Below, piece by piece: positions 25,579 through 35,036 of a stretch of DNA of 64,000 nt. Each line of letters starts with the position of its first letter. The first letter of the stretch is position 1. Where the stretch lies: the NCBI RefSeq assembly GCF_006770265.1, contig NZ_CP017194.1, positions 1,302,001-1,366,000 on the forward strand. Reading direction: 5' to 3'. The notes under the pieces were generated by a model. The model was not told the DNA's origin. It did no database searches and worked only from the letters and a program-made list of their open reading frames with translations. The translations under genes and the position numbers were made by a program. This stretch comes from Lactococcus carnosus. Lineage in GTDB: Bacteria; Bacillota; Bacilli; Lactobacillales; Streptococcaceae.

Positions 25579-26386
25579 CTAATTCTCCATGGGCATCCGC
25601 AACAACTGCTTTAATTTTTGGTAATACATGATCAACAGCTGCTGTTTCTTTTGACAACTGTAGTAGAAACTCAATATTGCCGTGTCCCCCTTTAATCGGT
25701 GAACTTGTCAAGCCAAGTGTTGAGAACCCGAGACTATTTGCCATGACGACAACCTGTTCGATCACAGATTCATGAATGCGCGCATCTTTTATGATGCCAT
25801 TTTTACCAATTTGTTCACGGCCTGCCTCAAATTGCGGCTTGATAAGCGCAACCACATGACCACCCTTGATTAAAATATCGTATAAGGCAGGTAAAATTAA
25901 GGCTAAGCTGATAAAAGAGACGTCGATTGATGCGAATGCAGGTAAGCCATGCGTAAACTCGCTAGCTTGTGCATACCGAAAGTTAAACTGCTCCATAACC
26001 ACAACACGACTGTCTTGTCTGATTTTCCAAGCTAATTGGTTGGTGCCGACATCCACTGCATATACAAGTTTAGCACCATCTTGCAGCATGACATCGGTAA
26101 AACCACCTGTCGATGACCCGATATCGATCGCAACCTTCTCTGATACGCTCAAGTCAAAATAGGCTAGTGCTCTAGCTAACTTTAAGCCACCTCGGCTTAC
26201 ATAGGGGAGCTTTTCCCCTTTAATGACCAGCTCTAATTCATCGGAGATTTTTTCTCCCGGCTTATCAAACCGCTCACCATTTTGTGCATTCATCACGATA
26301 CCAGCCATAACACCACGTTTTGCTTGTTCTCTTGTGTCAAATAGCCCTTGATTAAAAGCTAGGACATCTACTCGTTCTTTAGTCAA
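25565..26386 (-). CDS. tlyA: TlyA family rRNA 2'-O-methyltransferase
   Basis: 273 residues: an N-terminal S4 RNA-binding domain (residues 1-60; RVDVLAFNQGLFDTREQAKR, then KLPYVSRGGLKL) followed by an FtsJ-like SAM domain with AIDIGSSTGGFTDVML, a DVSFISL motif and LIKPQFEAGRE. Homologues methylate 16S and/or 23S rRNA (TlyA, YqxC). The stop of ispA overlaps its start by 8 bp. Confidence 0.92.
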   Translation of the reverse strand: MTKERVDVLAFNQGLFDTREQAKRGVMAGIVMNAQNGERFDKPGEKISDELELVIKGEKLPYVSRGGLKLARALAYFDLSVSEKVAIDIGSSTGGFTDVMLQDGAKLVYAVDVGTNQLAWKIRQDSRVVVMEQFNFRYAQASEFTHGLPAFASIDVSFISLALILPALYDILIKGGHVVALIKPQFEAGREQIGKNGIIKDARIHESVIEQVVVMANSLGFSTLGLTSSPIKGGHGNIEFLLQLSKETAAVDHVLPKIKAVVADAHGELDEKK

Positions 26387-27251
26387 TTCTTAATCTTTCA
26401 ATTTGTCTTAAAATAATGTCTGATGTCATCTGAGTTTGATCAGATATCTCAGTCAATAACTGCGTCGCATCCGCTAAATTTTCAGCTAAGGCCGCTTTAG
26501 CCCCAGACAGTCCCAATAATTTCACATAAGTAGACTTATCTGCGGTAAGATCCTTGCCAGGTGTTTTACCCAATTGATCAAATGTTGCGGTCACATCTAA
26601 AATATCATCCCGAATTTGAAAGGCCTGCCCAACTTTTTCACCTAAGGCACGAAGTAGGACAAGCACATCAGAAGACTGATGGGCAATGATACCTGCCGCA
26701 ACGAATGGAAAAGTTAACATCCTACCTGTTTTCAAGGCATGAATCTGCTTTAAGGCTTCAAATGTTAGGGTATGCTGCTCACCATCCATGTCGAGCACCT
26801 GGCCTGCTACCATACCATGACTCCCTGAAGCATAAGCAAGTTCACGCACTAACGCCACGATGTCCTGAGGTGGCAAGCCTGATTCAGCTAGCAACAAGTA
26901 AGGGTCTAATAAAAGGGCATCTCCAGCTAAAATCGCTTGGGCTTCGCCATAAACCTTATGATTCGTTGCTTGCCCACGACGGAAATCATCATCATCCATG
27001 GCCGGCAGGTCATCATGTATCAAAGAACTTGTATGGATTAGCTCTACAGCAGCAGCAACTTTAAAATGTGCTGTTGTGCATGTGGTCCCAAACCCCCGCA
27101 AGGTCTCTAATAAAAATAAAGGTCTAATCCGTTTACCACCTGAATTAAGCGAATATTGAATACTCTGCGTCAAATGCTCAACTAATGTTTCAGATGCGTA
27201 AAATGTATTAAAAGTAGCCGTTAAGTCAGATAAAAATGTCTTATTGTCCAT
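26379..27251 (-). CDS. ispA: polyprenyl synthase (farnesyl/geranylgeranyl diphosphate synthase)
   Basis: 290 residues from the ATG at 27251; an in-frame ATG at 27272 would add seven residues and overlap xseB more, and both have weak ribosome sites. Trans-prenyltransferase motifs: GGKRIRP, the first Asp-rich motif [14 protein letters not shown], and the second DDILD. It condenses IPP with allylic diphosphates to farnesyl diphosphate for undecaprenyl carriers and quinones. Part of xseA-xseB-ispA. Confidence 0.94.
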   Translation of the reverse strand: MDNKTFLSDLTATFNTFYASETLVEHLTQSIQYSLNSGGKRIRPLFLLETLRGFGTTCTTAHFKVAAAVELIHTSSLIHDDLPAMDDDDFRRGQATNHKVYGEAQAILAGDALLLDPYLLLAESGLPPQDIVALVRELAYASGSHGMVAGQVLDMDGEQHTLTFEALKQIHALKTGRMLTFPFVAAGIIAHQSSDVLVLLRALGEKVGQAFQIRDDILDVTATFDQLGKTPGKDLTADKSTYVKLLGLSGAKAALAENLADATQLLTEISDQTQMTSDIILRQIERLRID

Positions 27252-27468
27252 CAAAATCTTGTTCTGTTCCATTGTCAGCCATTACCTTTACTAAGGTTTC
27301 CTCTGCCGCTTTTAAGGTGTTTTGCAAAGCTTTAGAGAGTTTCATGCCCTTTTGAAATTCAGCAATCGCCTCTTCTAAAGGAACATCTCCATTTTCTAAT
27401 CGTTTGACGATGTCTTCTAACGCCCCAAGATTTTCTTCAAAAGTCACTGTTTCAATCGCTTTAGCCAT
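27241..27468 (-). CDS. xseB: exodeoxyribonuclease VII small subunit
   Basis: 75 residues, the usual size. The conserved helix-turn [33 protein letters not shown] is typical (core [13 protein letters not shown]). It associates with XseA to form ExoVII, which degrades single-stranded DNA. Its start is 1 bp after xseA ends. Confidence 0.95.
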   Translation of the reverse strand: MAKAIETVTFEENLGALEDIVKRLENGDVPLEEAIAEFQKGMKLSKALQNTLKAAEETLVKVMADNGTEQDFDGQ

Positions 27469-28793
27469 TATTTTTTTACCTCTACTTTAATTTTACCATC
27501 TGATACTTCTAAGTCTAGCACTTGCTTATCTGTCACAGCTTTAACCGATTTGATGACGTCACCATCCTGTGTTCTAGCGATGGAGAAGCCACGTTTAACG
27601 ATTTTGACTGGGTCTATGAGCGACAAATTATCATAAGCTTTTTCAGCACGATTTTTTTGTTGTTCAACATAAGCCATTACATTGCGTTTTAAGGCATCTG
27701 TGTCACTTGCAAGATCTCGGTGCAAGGTCGCTATTTTTTGATCCAGTCGCAGACTCTTCAACCGTGTTGTCAGTAGTGTCTGCCCTTGTTGATCAATTTG
27801 AATCTGTTGACGTAACCGATTGTTTAACTCAGTTGTCAGATTGTCCACCTTTTGCAAATAACTATCATATAAGCGCTCAGGTTGCCGAAAGACGACCGAA
27901 TTTTGTAACCTGGTTAATCCTTCTTGGTGGTTGACGATATAGCGCTGTGTCATACTTGTCAACCTCGTCTCACTAGTCGCCAAATACTGTAAAATATCAA
28001 CTTTTGTATTGGGTGTCGCGAGCTCCGCTGCTGCTGTCGGCGTGGCTGCTCGTCTATCTGCTACAAAATCAGCTAAGGTGGTATCTGTTTCATGGCCCAC
28101 TGAAGAGATAACTGGAATGCGAGATTCGAAAATACTTCTCACCACAACCTCTTCATTAAAGGCCCATAAATCCTCTATAGAGCCGCCACCACGACCGATG
28201 ATCAACACATCTAGGTCAGTTCTCTGGTTGGCTTCTTTAATCCGAGCTGCCACCGCCTCAGCACTACCTACTCCCTGAACTTTTGCAGGAAACAGTAAAA
28301 TGTCTGTCATCGGAAACCTGCGATTAACTGTCGTGATAATATCTCGAATCACGGCGCCACTAGGACTGGTTACCACACCAATTTTTCTGGAAAAATTAGG
28401 AATCTGCTGTTTAAAATCAGGATTAAATAGGCCTTCTGCAGTTAATTTCTTCTTAAGTTGCTCGAGTTTAATCGCGAGGGCACCAACACCATCTGGCATG
28501 ATCTTGTCAACAATGATAGCGTATGACCCACCAGGCTCATAAAGCTGAACACGACCAACCAGATTAACTTTCATACCTTCTTCTAAATCAAAATCTAATT
28601 TAGAAAAGACGCCAGCCCACATGGTCGCCTGGATGACTGATTTTTCATCCTTTATAGCAAAGTATTGGTGCTTGGGACGTCGTCTGAAATTTGAAATTTC
28701 ACCCGTCAAAAAAACCCGTTCCAAGTAGGGATCACGGTCAAACTTGGTTTTCAAATATTTAGTTAACGTTGATACAGTCAAATATTCTGTCAT
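27468..28793 (-). CDS. xseA: exodeoxyribonuclease VII large subunit
   Basis: 441 residues. N-terminal OB fold ([19 protein letters not shown]) and the XseA nuclease core: [56 protein letters not shown] long C-terminal coiled coil binds XseB. It heads a ten-gene co-directional run. Confidence 0.95.
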   Translation of the reverse strand: MTEYLTVSTLTKYLKTKFDRDPYLERVFLTGEISNFRRRPKHQYFAIKDEKSVIQATMWAGVFSKLDFDLEEGMKVNLVGRVQLYEPGGSYAIIVDKIMPDGVGALAIKLEQLKKKLTAEGLFNPDFKQQIPNFSRKIGVVTSPSGAVIRDIITTVNRRFPMTDILLFPAKVQGVGSAEAVAARIKEANQRTDLDVLIIGRGGGSIEDLWAFNEEVVVRSIFESRIPVISSVGHETDTTLADFVADRRAATPTAAAELATPNTKVDILQYLATSETRLTSMTQRYIVNHQEGLTRLQNSVVFRQPERLYDSYLQKVDNLTTELNNRLRQQIQIDQQGQTLLTTRLKSLRLDQKIATLHRDLASDTDALKRNVMAYVEQQKNRAEKAYDNLSLIDPVKIVKRGFSIARTQDGDVIKSVKAVTDKQVLDLEVSDGKIKVEVKK

Positions 28794-28802
28794 AGTCCTT
28801 CT

Positions 28803-28811
28803 ATTATACCA
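28803..28811 (-). promoter_or_regulatory. extended -10 promoter of xseA
   Basis: Minus-strand TGGTATAAT (-10 at 28803-28808), 10 bp upstream of the xseA start codon. That is so close that the transcript would be nearly leaderless; either this or an upstream promoter is used. Confidence 0.4.
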
Positions 28812-29039
28812 AAAAATACTTGAAAACTCATGTTGATGCTATCCCAGCTCACGCAAGATTATCTTTTGTATCAGGCTTAGTTGTGCTTTGATAGCCTAAA
28901 CAAATAAGATGGTCAGCCCATTTACCTTTATCCTTAGTAACTCGTAACCTGTCTGTTTATTTGTTTGGAAGCAACTTGCTATGCCTAACTCAAATTGATA
29001 ATCAATCTATCAAGTACTATGCCTATCAGTTTATCCTTT

Positions 29040-29068
29040 TTGACAGCGTTTTCATAAAGTGTTACCAT
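29040..29068 (+). promoter_or_regulatory. promoter of the rgg gene at 29134
   Basis: TTGACA (29040-29045), 17-bp spacer, TACCAT (29063-29068). The 340-bp gap (28794-29133) otherwise holds no gene. Confidence 0.55.
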
Positions 29069-29133
29069 GGAATAAGGATGGGAGAAAAATAATATGGGGA
29101 TCTAGATGGTTCTCCTGATGAGAGTGTGAATAG

Positions 29134-29976
29134 ATGGTCTACAAAAAATATGGACAAGTCTTTAGAAAGTTAAGAAAGCAAAGAGGCCTACCTTTGATAT
29201 ACTTTGAACCACTAGGTATCTCCAAAGCAGCTTTGGCCAAATTTGAATGTGGTGAGACGATGATGAGCTTTGAGAGACTCACGCTAGCACTACAAACATT
29301 AGATGTTAGTCTTGAGGAATTCGAACACCACCTCAATCATTTTTCATTAAGCAATCTAGAAGCGATTTCTGATGATATCTTTGATCTATCTATCAGAGGG
29401 GAGCAGCAAGCACTCTCTACACTATCACAAGAATTAGCTGAAGATGATCAGCTTATTTTATCGTTAACTGCACGATATGCTAGCTATAATTCTGAATTTA
29501 AAAGCTTAAGCTCATCTGACGGACTAGATGATATCAGAGACTTTCTTTATAAGATTGAGTTGTGGGGATATTATGAACTCCATACCCTTTTTCATACTGT
29601 TTTTCACCTAGAGTCTGAGGAAGTGATCTATTTATTTAATAAGTGTCTCATATCTAATCCTCATTTCTTTAATATTCCAAAATACAGAACCAAACTCCTA
29701 GATCTTGGTTATCGGGCGGCAAACGTCCTCATCAGTAGGGGAGATCAGGACGGGAGTCTCTACCTTCTTAATCGTATAGATAGCTATCAGGTACACCATA
29801 CCATGGCAAATCAAAATTTTAAAAATCTAACCATCGGCTTTTGGACTTATCGTTTTGAGGATGCTTCTTCTGGTAGGCAACAGATGACCAAATGTGTTGA
29901 GCTAATCAAGGAGATTGAAACACCTGATATGGCAGAGTATATCTGTCAAGCCTTTAAAACGATCATCAATAGCTAG
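29134..29976 (+). CDS. Rgg/GadR/MutR family transcriptional regulator
   Basis: 280 residues. N-terminal HTH_XRE (residues 6-62; VFRKLRKQRGLPLIYF, then SKAALAKFECGETMMSFERLTLAL) and a helical TPR-like C-terminal domain of the Rgg type. Rgg proteins often respond to short hydrophobic peptides. I found no obvious peptide gene beside it. It is convergent with the pgmB end of the sugar locus and shares a terminator with it; no target is evident. A second, distant paralogue is at 59900. Confidence 0.88.
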   Translation: MVYKKYGQVFRKLRKQRGLPLIYFEPLGISKAALAKFECGETMMSFERLTLALQTLDVSLEEFEHHLNHFSLSNLEAISDDIFDLSIRGEQQALSTLSQELAEDDQLILSLTARYASYNSEFKSLSSSDGLDDIRDFLYKIELWGYYELHTLFHTVFHLESEEVIYLFNKCLISNPHFFNIPKYRTKLLDLGYRAANVLISRGDQDGSLYLLNRIDSYQVHHTMANQNFKNLTIGFWTYRFEDASSGRQQMTKCVELIKEIETPDMAEYICQAFKTIINS

Positions 29977-29985
29977 ACAACTCAC

Positions 29986-30028
29986 AAAAACACCTTTTAC
30001 CAGGTTTGAATCTGGTAAAAGGTGTTTT
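29986..30028. terminator. bidirectional terminator between rgg and pgmB
   Basis: AAACACCTTTTACCAG (29988-30003) pairs perfectly with CTGGTAAAAGGTGTTT (30012-30027), flanked by A- and T-runs. Confidence 0.92.
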
Positions 30029-30676
30029 CTAATTAAATAAATCGAGTGACAACTCAGTCGTGTTCCTGAGTAACAAATTTGCTTTTGAAAGTACTTTTTC
30101 ACTACCGATTCCGACAGAGAAAATACCTGCAGCATTGATTGCTGCTATCCCAGAAGTCGCATCCTCTATGCCAATACAGTCTGTCACAGAGACGCCGAGC
30201 TGTGTGACAGCTTTTAGAAAGATATCTGGACTCGGTTTTCCCTCAGCTACAGTCCGTGGATCCACGATGCAGTCAAAATAAGCTGTCAAGCCGATTTTCT
30301 CTAGAATTTTTGGTGCATTCAGGCTTGACGACACTATCCCTAATTTAATCTCACTAGCCTTGCATGCTTTTAAAAAATCTAATATGCCAGGTAGGATATC
30401 AGCTTCAGACATTTTTTCGATTAATCGATTATAATAGGTATTTTTCTCCTCACATAATCGGCTCATTTCAGCATCTGAAAATTTGTGACGCACCTTGTTT
30501 TTCTCCAAAATTAAGGTCAAGGCAGCCAGTCTAGGGATCCCCCTTAGCGCGACTTCCATACTAGGCTTGATAATGAGTTGGTAACGTCTGCATAAGTAAC
30601 GCCATGCTAAAAAATGAGAGGCTGCTGTATCTGTAATCACACCGTCTAAATCAAATAAGATTGCTCTTAGTAACAT
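30029..30676 (-). CDS. pgmB: beta-phosphoglucomutase
   Basis: 215 residues, HAD subclass C1. Motif I FDLDGVITDTAASHF is the beta-PGM signature (nucleophile Asp plus general acid Asp). GIVSSSLNAP is motif II, EGKPSPDIFL carries the motif III Lys, and GIEDATSGIAAINAAG is motif IV. It converts beta-glucose 1-phosphate to glucose 6-phosphate, the step after an inverting disaccharide phosphorylase. It overlaps the GH3 gene by 10 bp, so they are coupled. Confidence 0.88.
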   Translation of the reverse strand: MLLRAILFDLDGVITDTAASHFLAWRYLCRRYQLIIKPSMEVALRGIPRLAALTLILEKNKVRHKFSDAEMSRLCEEKNTYYNRLIEKMSEADILPGILDFLKACKASEIKLGIVSSSLNAPKILEKIGLTAYFDCIVDPRTVAEGKPSPDIFLKAVTQLGVSVTDCIGIEDATSGIAAINAAGIFSVGIGSEKVLSKANLLLRNTTELSLDLFN

Positions 30677-32337
30677 CTCGTATCAAACCTCCCACAAAAG
30701 GCGTCCACGGGACTCACCCCTTTAAACTCACTTTTTCCTAATAGCTTATCCATCGTCGCAGATACTACGCCTTCTTGATCACTATAGGCATTAATATAAA
30801 CTGGGACACGTGGTGCATCTTCTAAATGATAAGGATTCCCAAATGAGACCATAATTGTCGGAATTTCTTTTAAAAATAGTGGTAAAAACTGGCCCATTGG
30901 TTGCCCAAAAGATACTCGGTTAGTCGTTTGATTACTTTTGACTTGATAATTCAGAGTATACAAAATGAGGTCATATTTTTTCATGATCGCTTGACGAGAC
31001 CCCATCATTGCCTCAAACCCAAAGGCGACATCGTCGCTCTCTGGTTTTGTCACTTGAAAACCCGCCTCGCTTAATCGTTTAATCACCTGTTGACTGACCG
31101 AATGACCATTATGCAAGTCTAAGAGTAGTATTTTTTTGTGCTTTTCTACCTCTAATTTTTTAAAGGCGATCTCATTTTTAACAAGTGTAATGCCCTTGTC
31201 AAATACTGCTGCTCTTAGTGCATTTGCATCTTGCTTACTTGTTTTTAATGCTACTTTTTCTTTGTCCGTTAACATCGCCTTGGCACCTAAAATACGAACA
31301 AGTGCCTCATTTAAACGTGCAGCACTAATCTCCTCAATCTCAGCTGCTTGATAGACACTTTGATAGTCTTCTGCTACATCTGTCGTAAACAAGAGCATAT
31401 CACAACCAGCTTTGATTGTTTCGACAACCGCCTGTTTTCGTGGATAGAAACTATTAAAGCCACCCATAGTTGAGGCATCTGTAATGATGAGACCATTAAA
31501 GCCTAGTTGCCTTCTTAATAAACCTTTTAATAGATGTGAGGATAAGGTGGCAGGCTTAATCTCATGATCTGCTATATCTGGAAACTGAGTGCGCTCATAA
31601 TCTGGTAATAAAATATGCCCCGCCATGATACAGGGTGCACCTTGATCAATCAAGGTTTTATAAACTTTGCCATAGGTTGCCAACCACTCTGGAAATGACA
31701 AACTATTTACAGAAGGTAATAGATGGTGGTCCCGATTATCTACACCGTCACCTGGAAAATGCTTGATAACAGGCAAGATTTGATACTGTAGAAATCCCTT
31801 GACAAACTGTTCCGACATACGAATGACCTGGTCTACCTGATCACCGAAACTTCTGGTTTGGGTAATTGGGTTATCAGGATTGAGCTGCAGGTCTACAACT
31901 GGGGAAAAGGTCATATTGACGCCAGCAGATGCGGATACACTAGCCATATCGCACACCGCCTGTGCAACTAACTGATCATCATTTGTTGCTGAAAGTAACA
32001 TGGGACTACCATAACCTGTCTCTTGAGCAATCAGTGCATTAGCGCCACTCTCGACGTTTGCCGAAAAGAAAGGCCTGATTGCCATCTCTTTGTCAGCAAA
32101 CTTTACTAGGGATTTGGTCACATCTTCATTTGTTGGTCTAAACATCAAACCACCCGGTTTATATTTTTTACATATATCAAACATATCACCATGAGCTGTT
32201 TTATCAAAATGTAGTAGAAAAAATAATTGACCAACTTTATCGGCTAAAGACATATTCGCAATCTGATGTATAATCTCTTGTGCACTTTTGGTAGATAGGT
32301 TAAATGGTGCTGTTTGAAGTATATCTAGGGAATTCAT
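30667..32337 (-). CDS. glycoside hydrolase family 3 protein (NagZ-like)
   Basis: 556 residues: an N-terminal GH3 TIM barrel with VKHFPGDGVDNRDHHLLPS (the NagZ KHFPGHG...DxH loop; here DHH) and the nucleophile region NGLIITDASTMGGF, followed by a C-terminal alpha/beta domain (about residues 370-540). No signal peptide, so intracellular. Relatives release beta-N-acetylhexosamine or beta-glucose, and some GH3 enzymes of this subtype are phosphorylases. The coupled beta-phosphoglucomutase makes a phosphorolytic activity worth considering. Substrate not determined. Confidence 0.82.
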   Translation of the reverse strand: MNSLDILQTAPFNLSTKSAQEIIHQIANMSLADKVGQLFFLLHFDKTAHGDMFDICKKYKPGGLMFRPTNEDVTKSLVKFADKEMAIRPFFSANVESGANALIAQETGYGSPMLLSATNDDQLVAQAVCDMASVSASAGVNMTFSPVVDLQLNPDNPITQTRSFGDQVDQVIRMSEQFVKGFLQYQILPVIKHFPGDGVDNRDHHLLPSVNSLSFPEWLATYGKVYKTLIDQGAPCIMAGHILLPDYERTQFPDIADHEIKPATLSSHLLKGLLRRQLGFNGLIITDASTMGGFNSFYPRKQAVVETIKAGCDMLLFTTDVAEDYQSVYQAAEIEEISAARLNEALVRILGAKAMLTDKEKVALKTSKQDANALRAAVFDKGITLVKNEIAFKKLEVEKHKKILLLDLHNGHSVSQQVIKRLSEAGFQVTKPESDDVAFGFEAMMGSRQAIMKKYDLILYTLNYQVKSNQTTNRVSFGQPMGQFLPLFLKEIPTIMVSFGNPYHLEDAPRVPVYINAYSDQEGVVSATMDKLLGKSEFKGVSPVDAFCGRFDTRCY

Positions 32338-32355
32338 AAGGGAACCTCTTTCTAA

Positions 32356-33720
32356 TTATGGACGACTATCATATTTACCTTGAGATAAGTCTGAAACAAT
32401 TTTCTTGTACATATCGGCAGTCAGAATATATTTTCGTAATACAAGGAATCCGATGAGTAAGCCGATAGCTGGAACAAAGACCAGGACGTAATGCAAGGCA
32501 CTTAACATCTGAGGGGTTTGAGCTGCATTTGGATTATAACCAATACCTGTCAGCACCCAGCCAGCGATTGCTCCTGATAGGCCAGTAGCAAGTTTAGAAG
32601 TGATCGTATTGGTAGAAAAAATGACACTTTCCGTCCGAATTTTTGTTTTCCATTCGCCATACTCTACACAAGCAGCGACCATATTGGTAAAGAAAAGGGA
32701 ATATACACCCAAAAGCGCGCTTGAAATGCCATCTATTACGATATAAAATGCAGACAGATCTGTCGTCAGTATATAGCACACACATAATGTCATTTGAACT
32801 AGAACAAATAAACTCATGACTTGTTTATCACTATATGTCTTTAATAATTTAGGACAAGCAGAAATCAAAATCAAGGTCAGAGGTAAGGCGACCATCGAGC
32901 CAAATGACCCTAGACTATCATTTCCGAGTTGATACTTGTAGAAATAAATTCCCAAAGCACTCTTGACTGCAATCGGAATATAGATGGCTAATTTAGCAAA
33001 CGTTAGGATAATCAACTGGCCATTGCCCTTTAATGCTGTAATCATTTGTTTACCAGTGATCTTATCTGTTGCTTTTTTAGCTTTAGCTGATCCCGTGCCG
33101 ATGTCGTTAAACTTAGATACTGTTCTAGATAACATCAAACCAGCGACACTGAATACGATAGCCACTATGACAGATAGCATAGAAAATCCCCTACCATAAT
33201 TCCCTTGGCCTAATAAATGAACCAAAGGCATCTGACCAATCCCTAACCCAAAGGCCGCAAAGAGAATACCTGATTTACAGATGGTCAGTAGTTTGACACG
33301 CTTTTCAGCATCTTTAGTGATAGATGGTACAAGCGACCAGTAGGCAATATCAAAGAATGCATAGGCTGCCCAAAATAGCATGGTCATGACATAGACATAA
33401 ATTAAGTGCAGCTCCTTACTGATATTAGGTTGAAAGAAGAGACCTACCAGTAACAAGCTGATCATCACAGGCATCACTGTAATATAAGGTTTATACTTCC
33501 CCCATTTTGTATTTGTTTTCTCAATCAACACTGCAACACAAGGATCAATAAAGAGACTGACAATCCTAACGACTAGTAAAATCGTCCCAACAGTTGCAGC
33601 TGAAAACCCAACTGCTTCTGTAAAATAAAAGAGATAAGCAGCGGAGATGAAGGCATATACCAGGTTTTGACCGATACCCCCCATCGTGAAATCACGAATG
33701 ATTTTATTAAAACTATACAT
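32356..33720 (-). CDS. GPH family sugar:cation symporter
   Basis: 454 residues, 12 predicted membrane segments, MFS-like. The GPH (glycoside-pentoside-hexuronide) pattern is seen in DPCVAVLIEKTNTKWGKYKPYI and in YWSLVPSITKDAEKR. It lacks the C-terminal IIA domain of LacS, so it is not PTS-regulated in cis. It likely imports the glycoside cleaved by the GH3 enzyme encoded 18 bp downstream. Confidence 0.88.
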   Translation of the reverse strand: MYSFNKIIRDFTMGGIGQNLVYAFISAAYLFYFTEAVGFSAATVGTILLVVRIVSLFIDPCVAVLIEKTNTKWGKYKPYITVMPVMISLLLVGLFFQPNISKELHLIYVYVMTMLFWAAYAFFDIAYWSLVPSITKDAEKRVKLLTICKSGILFAAFGLGIGQMPLVHLLGQGNYGRGFSMLSVIVAIVFSVAGLMLSRTVSKFNDIGTGSAKAKKATDKITGKQMITALKGNGQLIILTFAKLAIYIPIAVKSALGIYFYKYQLGNDSLGSFGSMVALPLTLILISACPKLLKTYSDKQVMSLFVLVQMTLCVCYILTTDLSAFYIVIDGISSALLGVYSLFFTNMVAACVEYGEWKTKIRTESVIFSTNTITSKLATGLSGAIAGWVLTGIGYNPNAAQTPQMLSALHYVLVFVPAIGLLIGFLVLRKYILTADMYKKIVSDLSQGKYDSRP

Positions 33721-33942
33721 ATTTTTCCTCCATTCTTTCTATATCTCAAGTTTAGCACCACCACAAGCACTTATCGCCAGATACTTAATTATTCTCTTAA
33801 ATGAGAAACTAAAACTTGCTAAATAAACTAAATAGCTGATTATTGCCTTCTTATAGAAAACAAATACAAGCACAGCTGACACGTTAAATGACGTTTTGAG
33901 CCACTTATATTTTTGAAAACTCCCCTTTTCTTATAAGACAAA

Positions 33943-33970
33943 CAAAAAAGACAAGACCGTAATCTTGTCT
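33943..33970 (-). terminator. terminator of the PTS-aldolase operon
   Basis: AGACAAGA (33949-33956) pairs with TCTTGTCT (33963-33970). On the minus strand it ends in TTTTTTGTT. It separates the aldolase operon from the GPH-GH3-pgmB unit. Confidence 0.85.
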
Positions 33971-34066
33971 GAATGGCTCACAGTTATCCTATAGCGGGCC
34001 TAAATAAGCCAGCTGATTTAACTAGCAACACAAACCCAACTTAATTTATCTTAAGTCAATTAATCC

Positions 34067-34969
34067 TCATAAGCTGTCCATCCGCCATGGTTTGACAGCC
34101 TCATATAAGTGCGCCTTGTCGATTGACTCAAACAGCTCCATTTTCTGTTTGACCACTTTTTTTCCTGCTAGTATCGCATCTGGAAATAAATTATTTGGAT
34201 CCCAACCACCTTTTGTAGTCAATATCTCTGTTAATTTTTTATAAATTTCTCTTTTAAAATCGGATGAAATATTCACCTTCTGTACACCTAAGGATACCGC
34301 AGCTGAAATTTCTGAGTCGGGATTATTCGATCCACCATGTAGCACTAGTGGTATAGCAACTGTTTCTTTAATCTGTTTGAGTATAGCTAAATTCAATTTT
34401 GGTTCGAACCCATCTGGATAGATACCATGAGCGGTACCGATTGCGACTGCAAGTGTATCAACGCCAGTTTGTTCAACAAATAGTTTGGCATCCTGTGGAT
34501 CCGTATAGGCAACACCTGTCACTGCATCGCCACCTTTTTCAAAGGTATCACCCATGGCGCCTATCGTACCAAGTTCCCCTTCTACAGAGATGTCTAGCTG
34601 ATGACAAATATGGACCACCTCTTTTGTGAGGGCGACATTTTCGGTAAAGGAAAGCAGGGAGCCATCTATCATCACTGATGTAAAGCCACAGCGAATTGCA
34701 CGTAACACATTTTGAATGGTGTCTCCATGGTCTAAATGTAAGACAAAGGGAATTGGTGAATTAGACAATCTTGCGACAACATATTTGAAAAAGTCGTCTT
34801 TGGCATAGGCTAACTCAGTCGGATGTACTTCAATAATCGCTGGCGCCATATTTTCTTCAGCTGTTTCTACGACAGTCTGGAACAGGGCATTATCAGATAT
34901 ATTGAATGCGCCTACCGCGAACTTCTCTTTTTGGGCGATTTCTAGTAGTTGTGTCATATTAATTAGCAT
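34067..34969 (-). CDS. class II ketose-bisphosphate aldolase (GatY/KbaY/Fba type)
   Basis: 300 residues. Zinc-site and catalytic motifs: HLDHGDT (Zn-His and catalytic Asp), EGELGTIGAMG, AIGTAHGIY (Zn-His) and LVLHGGSN (Zn-His), then the VNISSDFKR phosphate site. It cleaves fructose- or tagatose-1,6-bisphosphate, or a related ketose phosphate, to triose phosphates. Last gene of the PTS operon, so it probably acts on the sugar imported by it. A start at 34957 (second Met) is also possible. Confidence 0.87.
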   Translation of the reverse strand: MLINMTQLLEIAQKEKFAVGAFNISDNALFQTVVETAEENMAPAIIEVHPTELAYAKDDFFKYVVARLSNSPIPFVLHLDHGDTIQNVLRAIRCGFTSVMIDGSLLSFTENVALTKEVVHICHQLDISVEGELGTIGAMGDTFEKGGDAVTGVAYTDPQDAKLFVEQTGVDTLAVAIGTAHGIYPDGFEPKLNLAILKQIKETVAIPLVLHGGSNNPDSEISAAVSLGVQKVNISSDFKREIYKKLTEILTTKGGWDPNNLFPDAILAGKKVVKQKMELFESIDKAHLYEAVKPWRMDSL

Positions 34970-35036
34970 GTTTCATCTCTTTTCTAACTATTCATTTTGA
35001 TAGCATTTTCACTGATAAAGGTCGATTTTATCAACC

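Noticed and set aside
28830-28880. Sixteen-codon ORF starting MLML upstream of the first rgg as a signalling peptide
   Set aside because: No ribosome site, polar middle, and not the hydrophobic/aromatic pattern of known Rgg peptides.
33860-33900. Fourth copy of the CGTGCAAA...CACGTTAAA element (CACGTTAAA at about 33880)
   Set aside because: Only nine bases agree; the GTGCAAA half and the ribosome site are missing.
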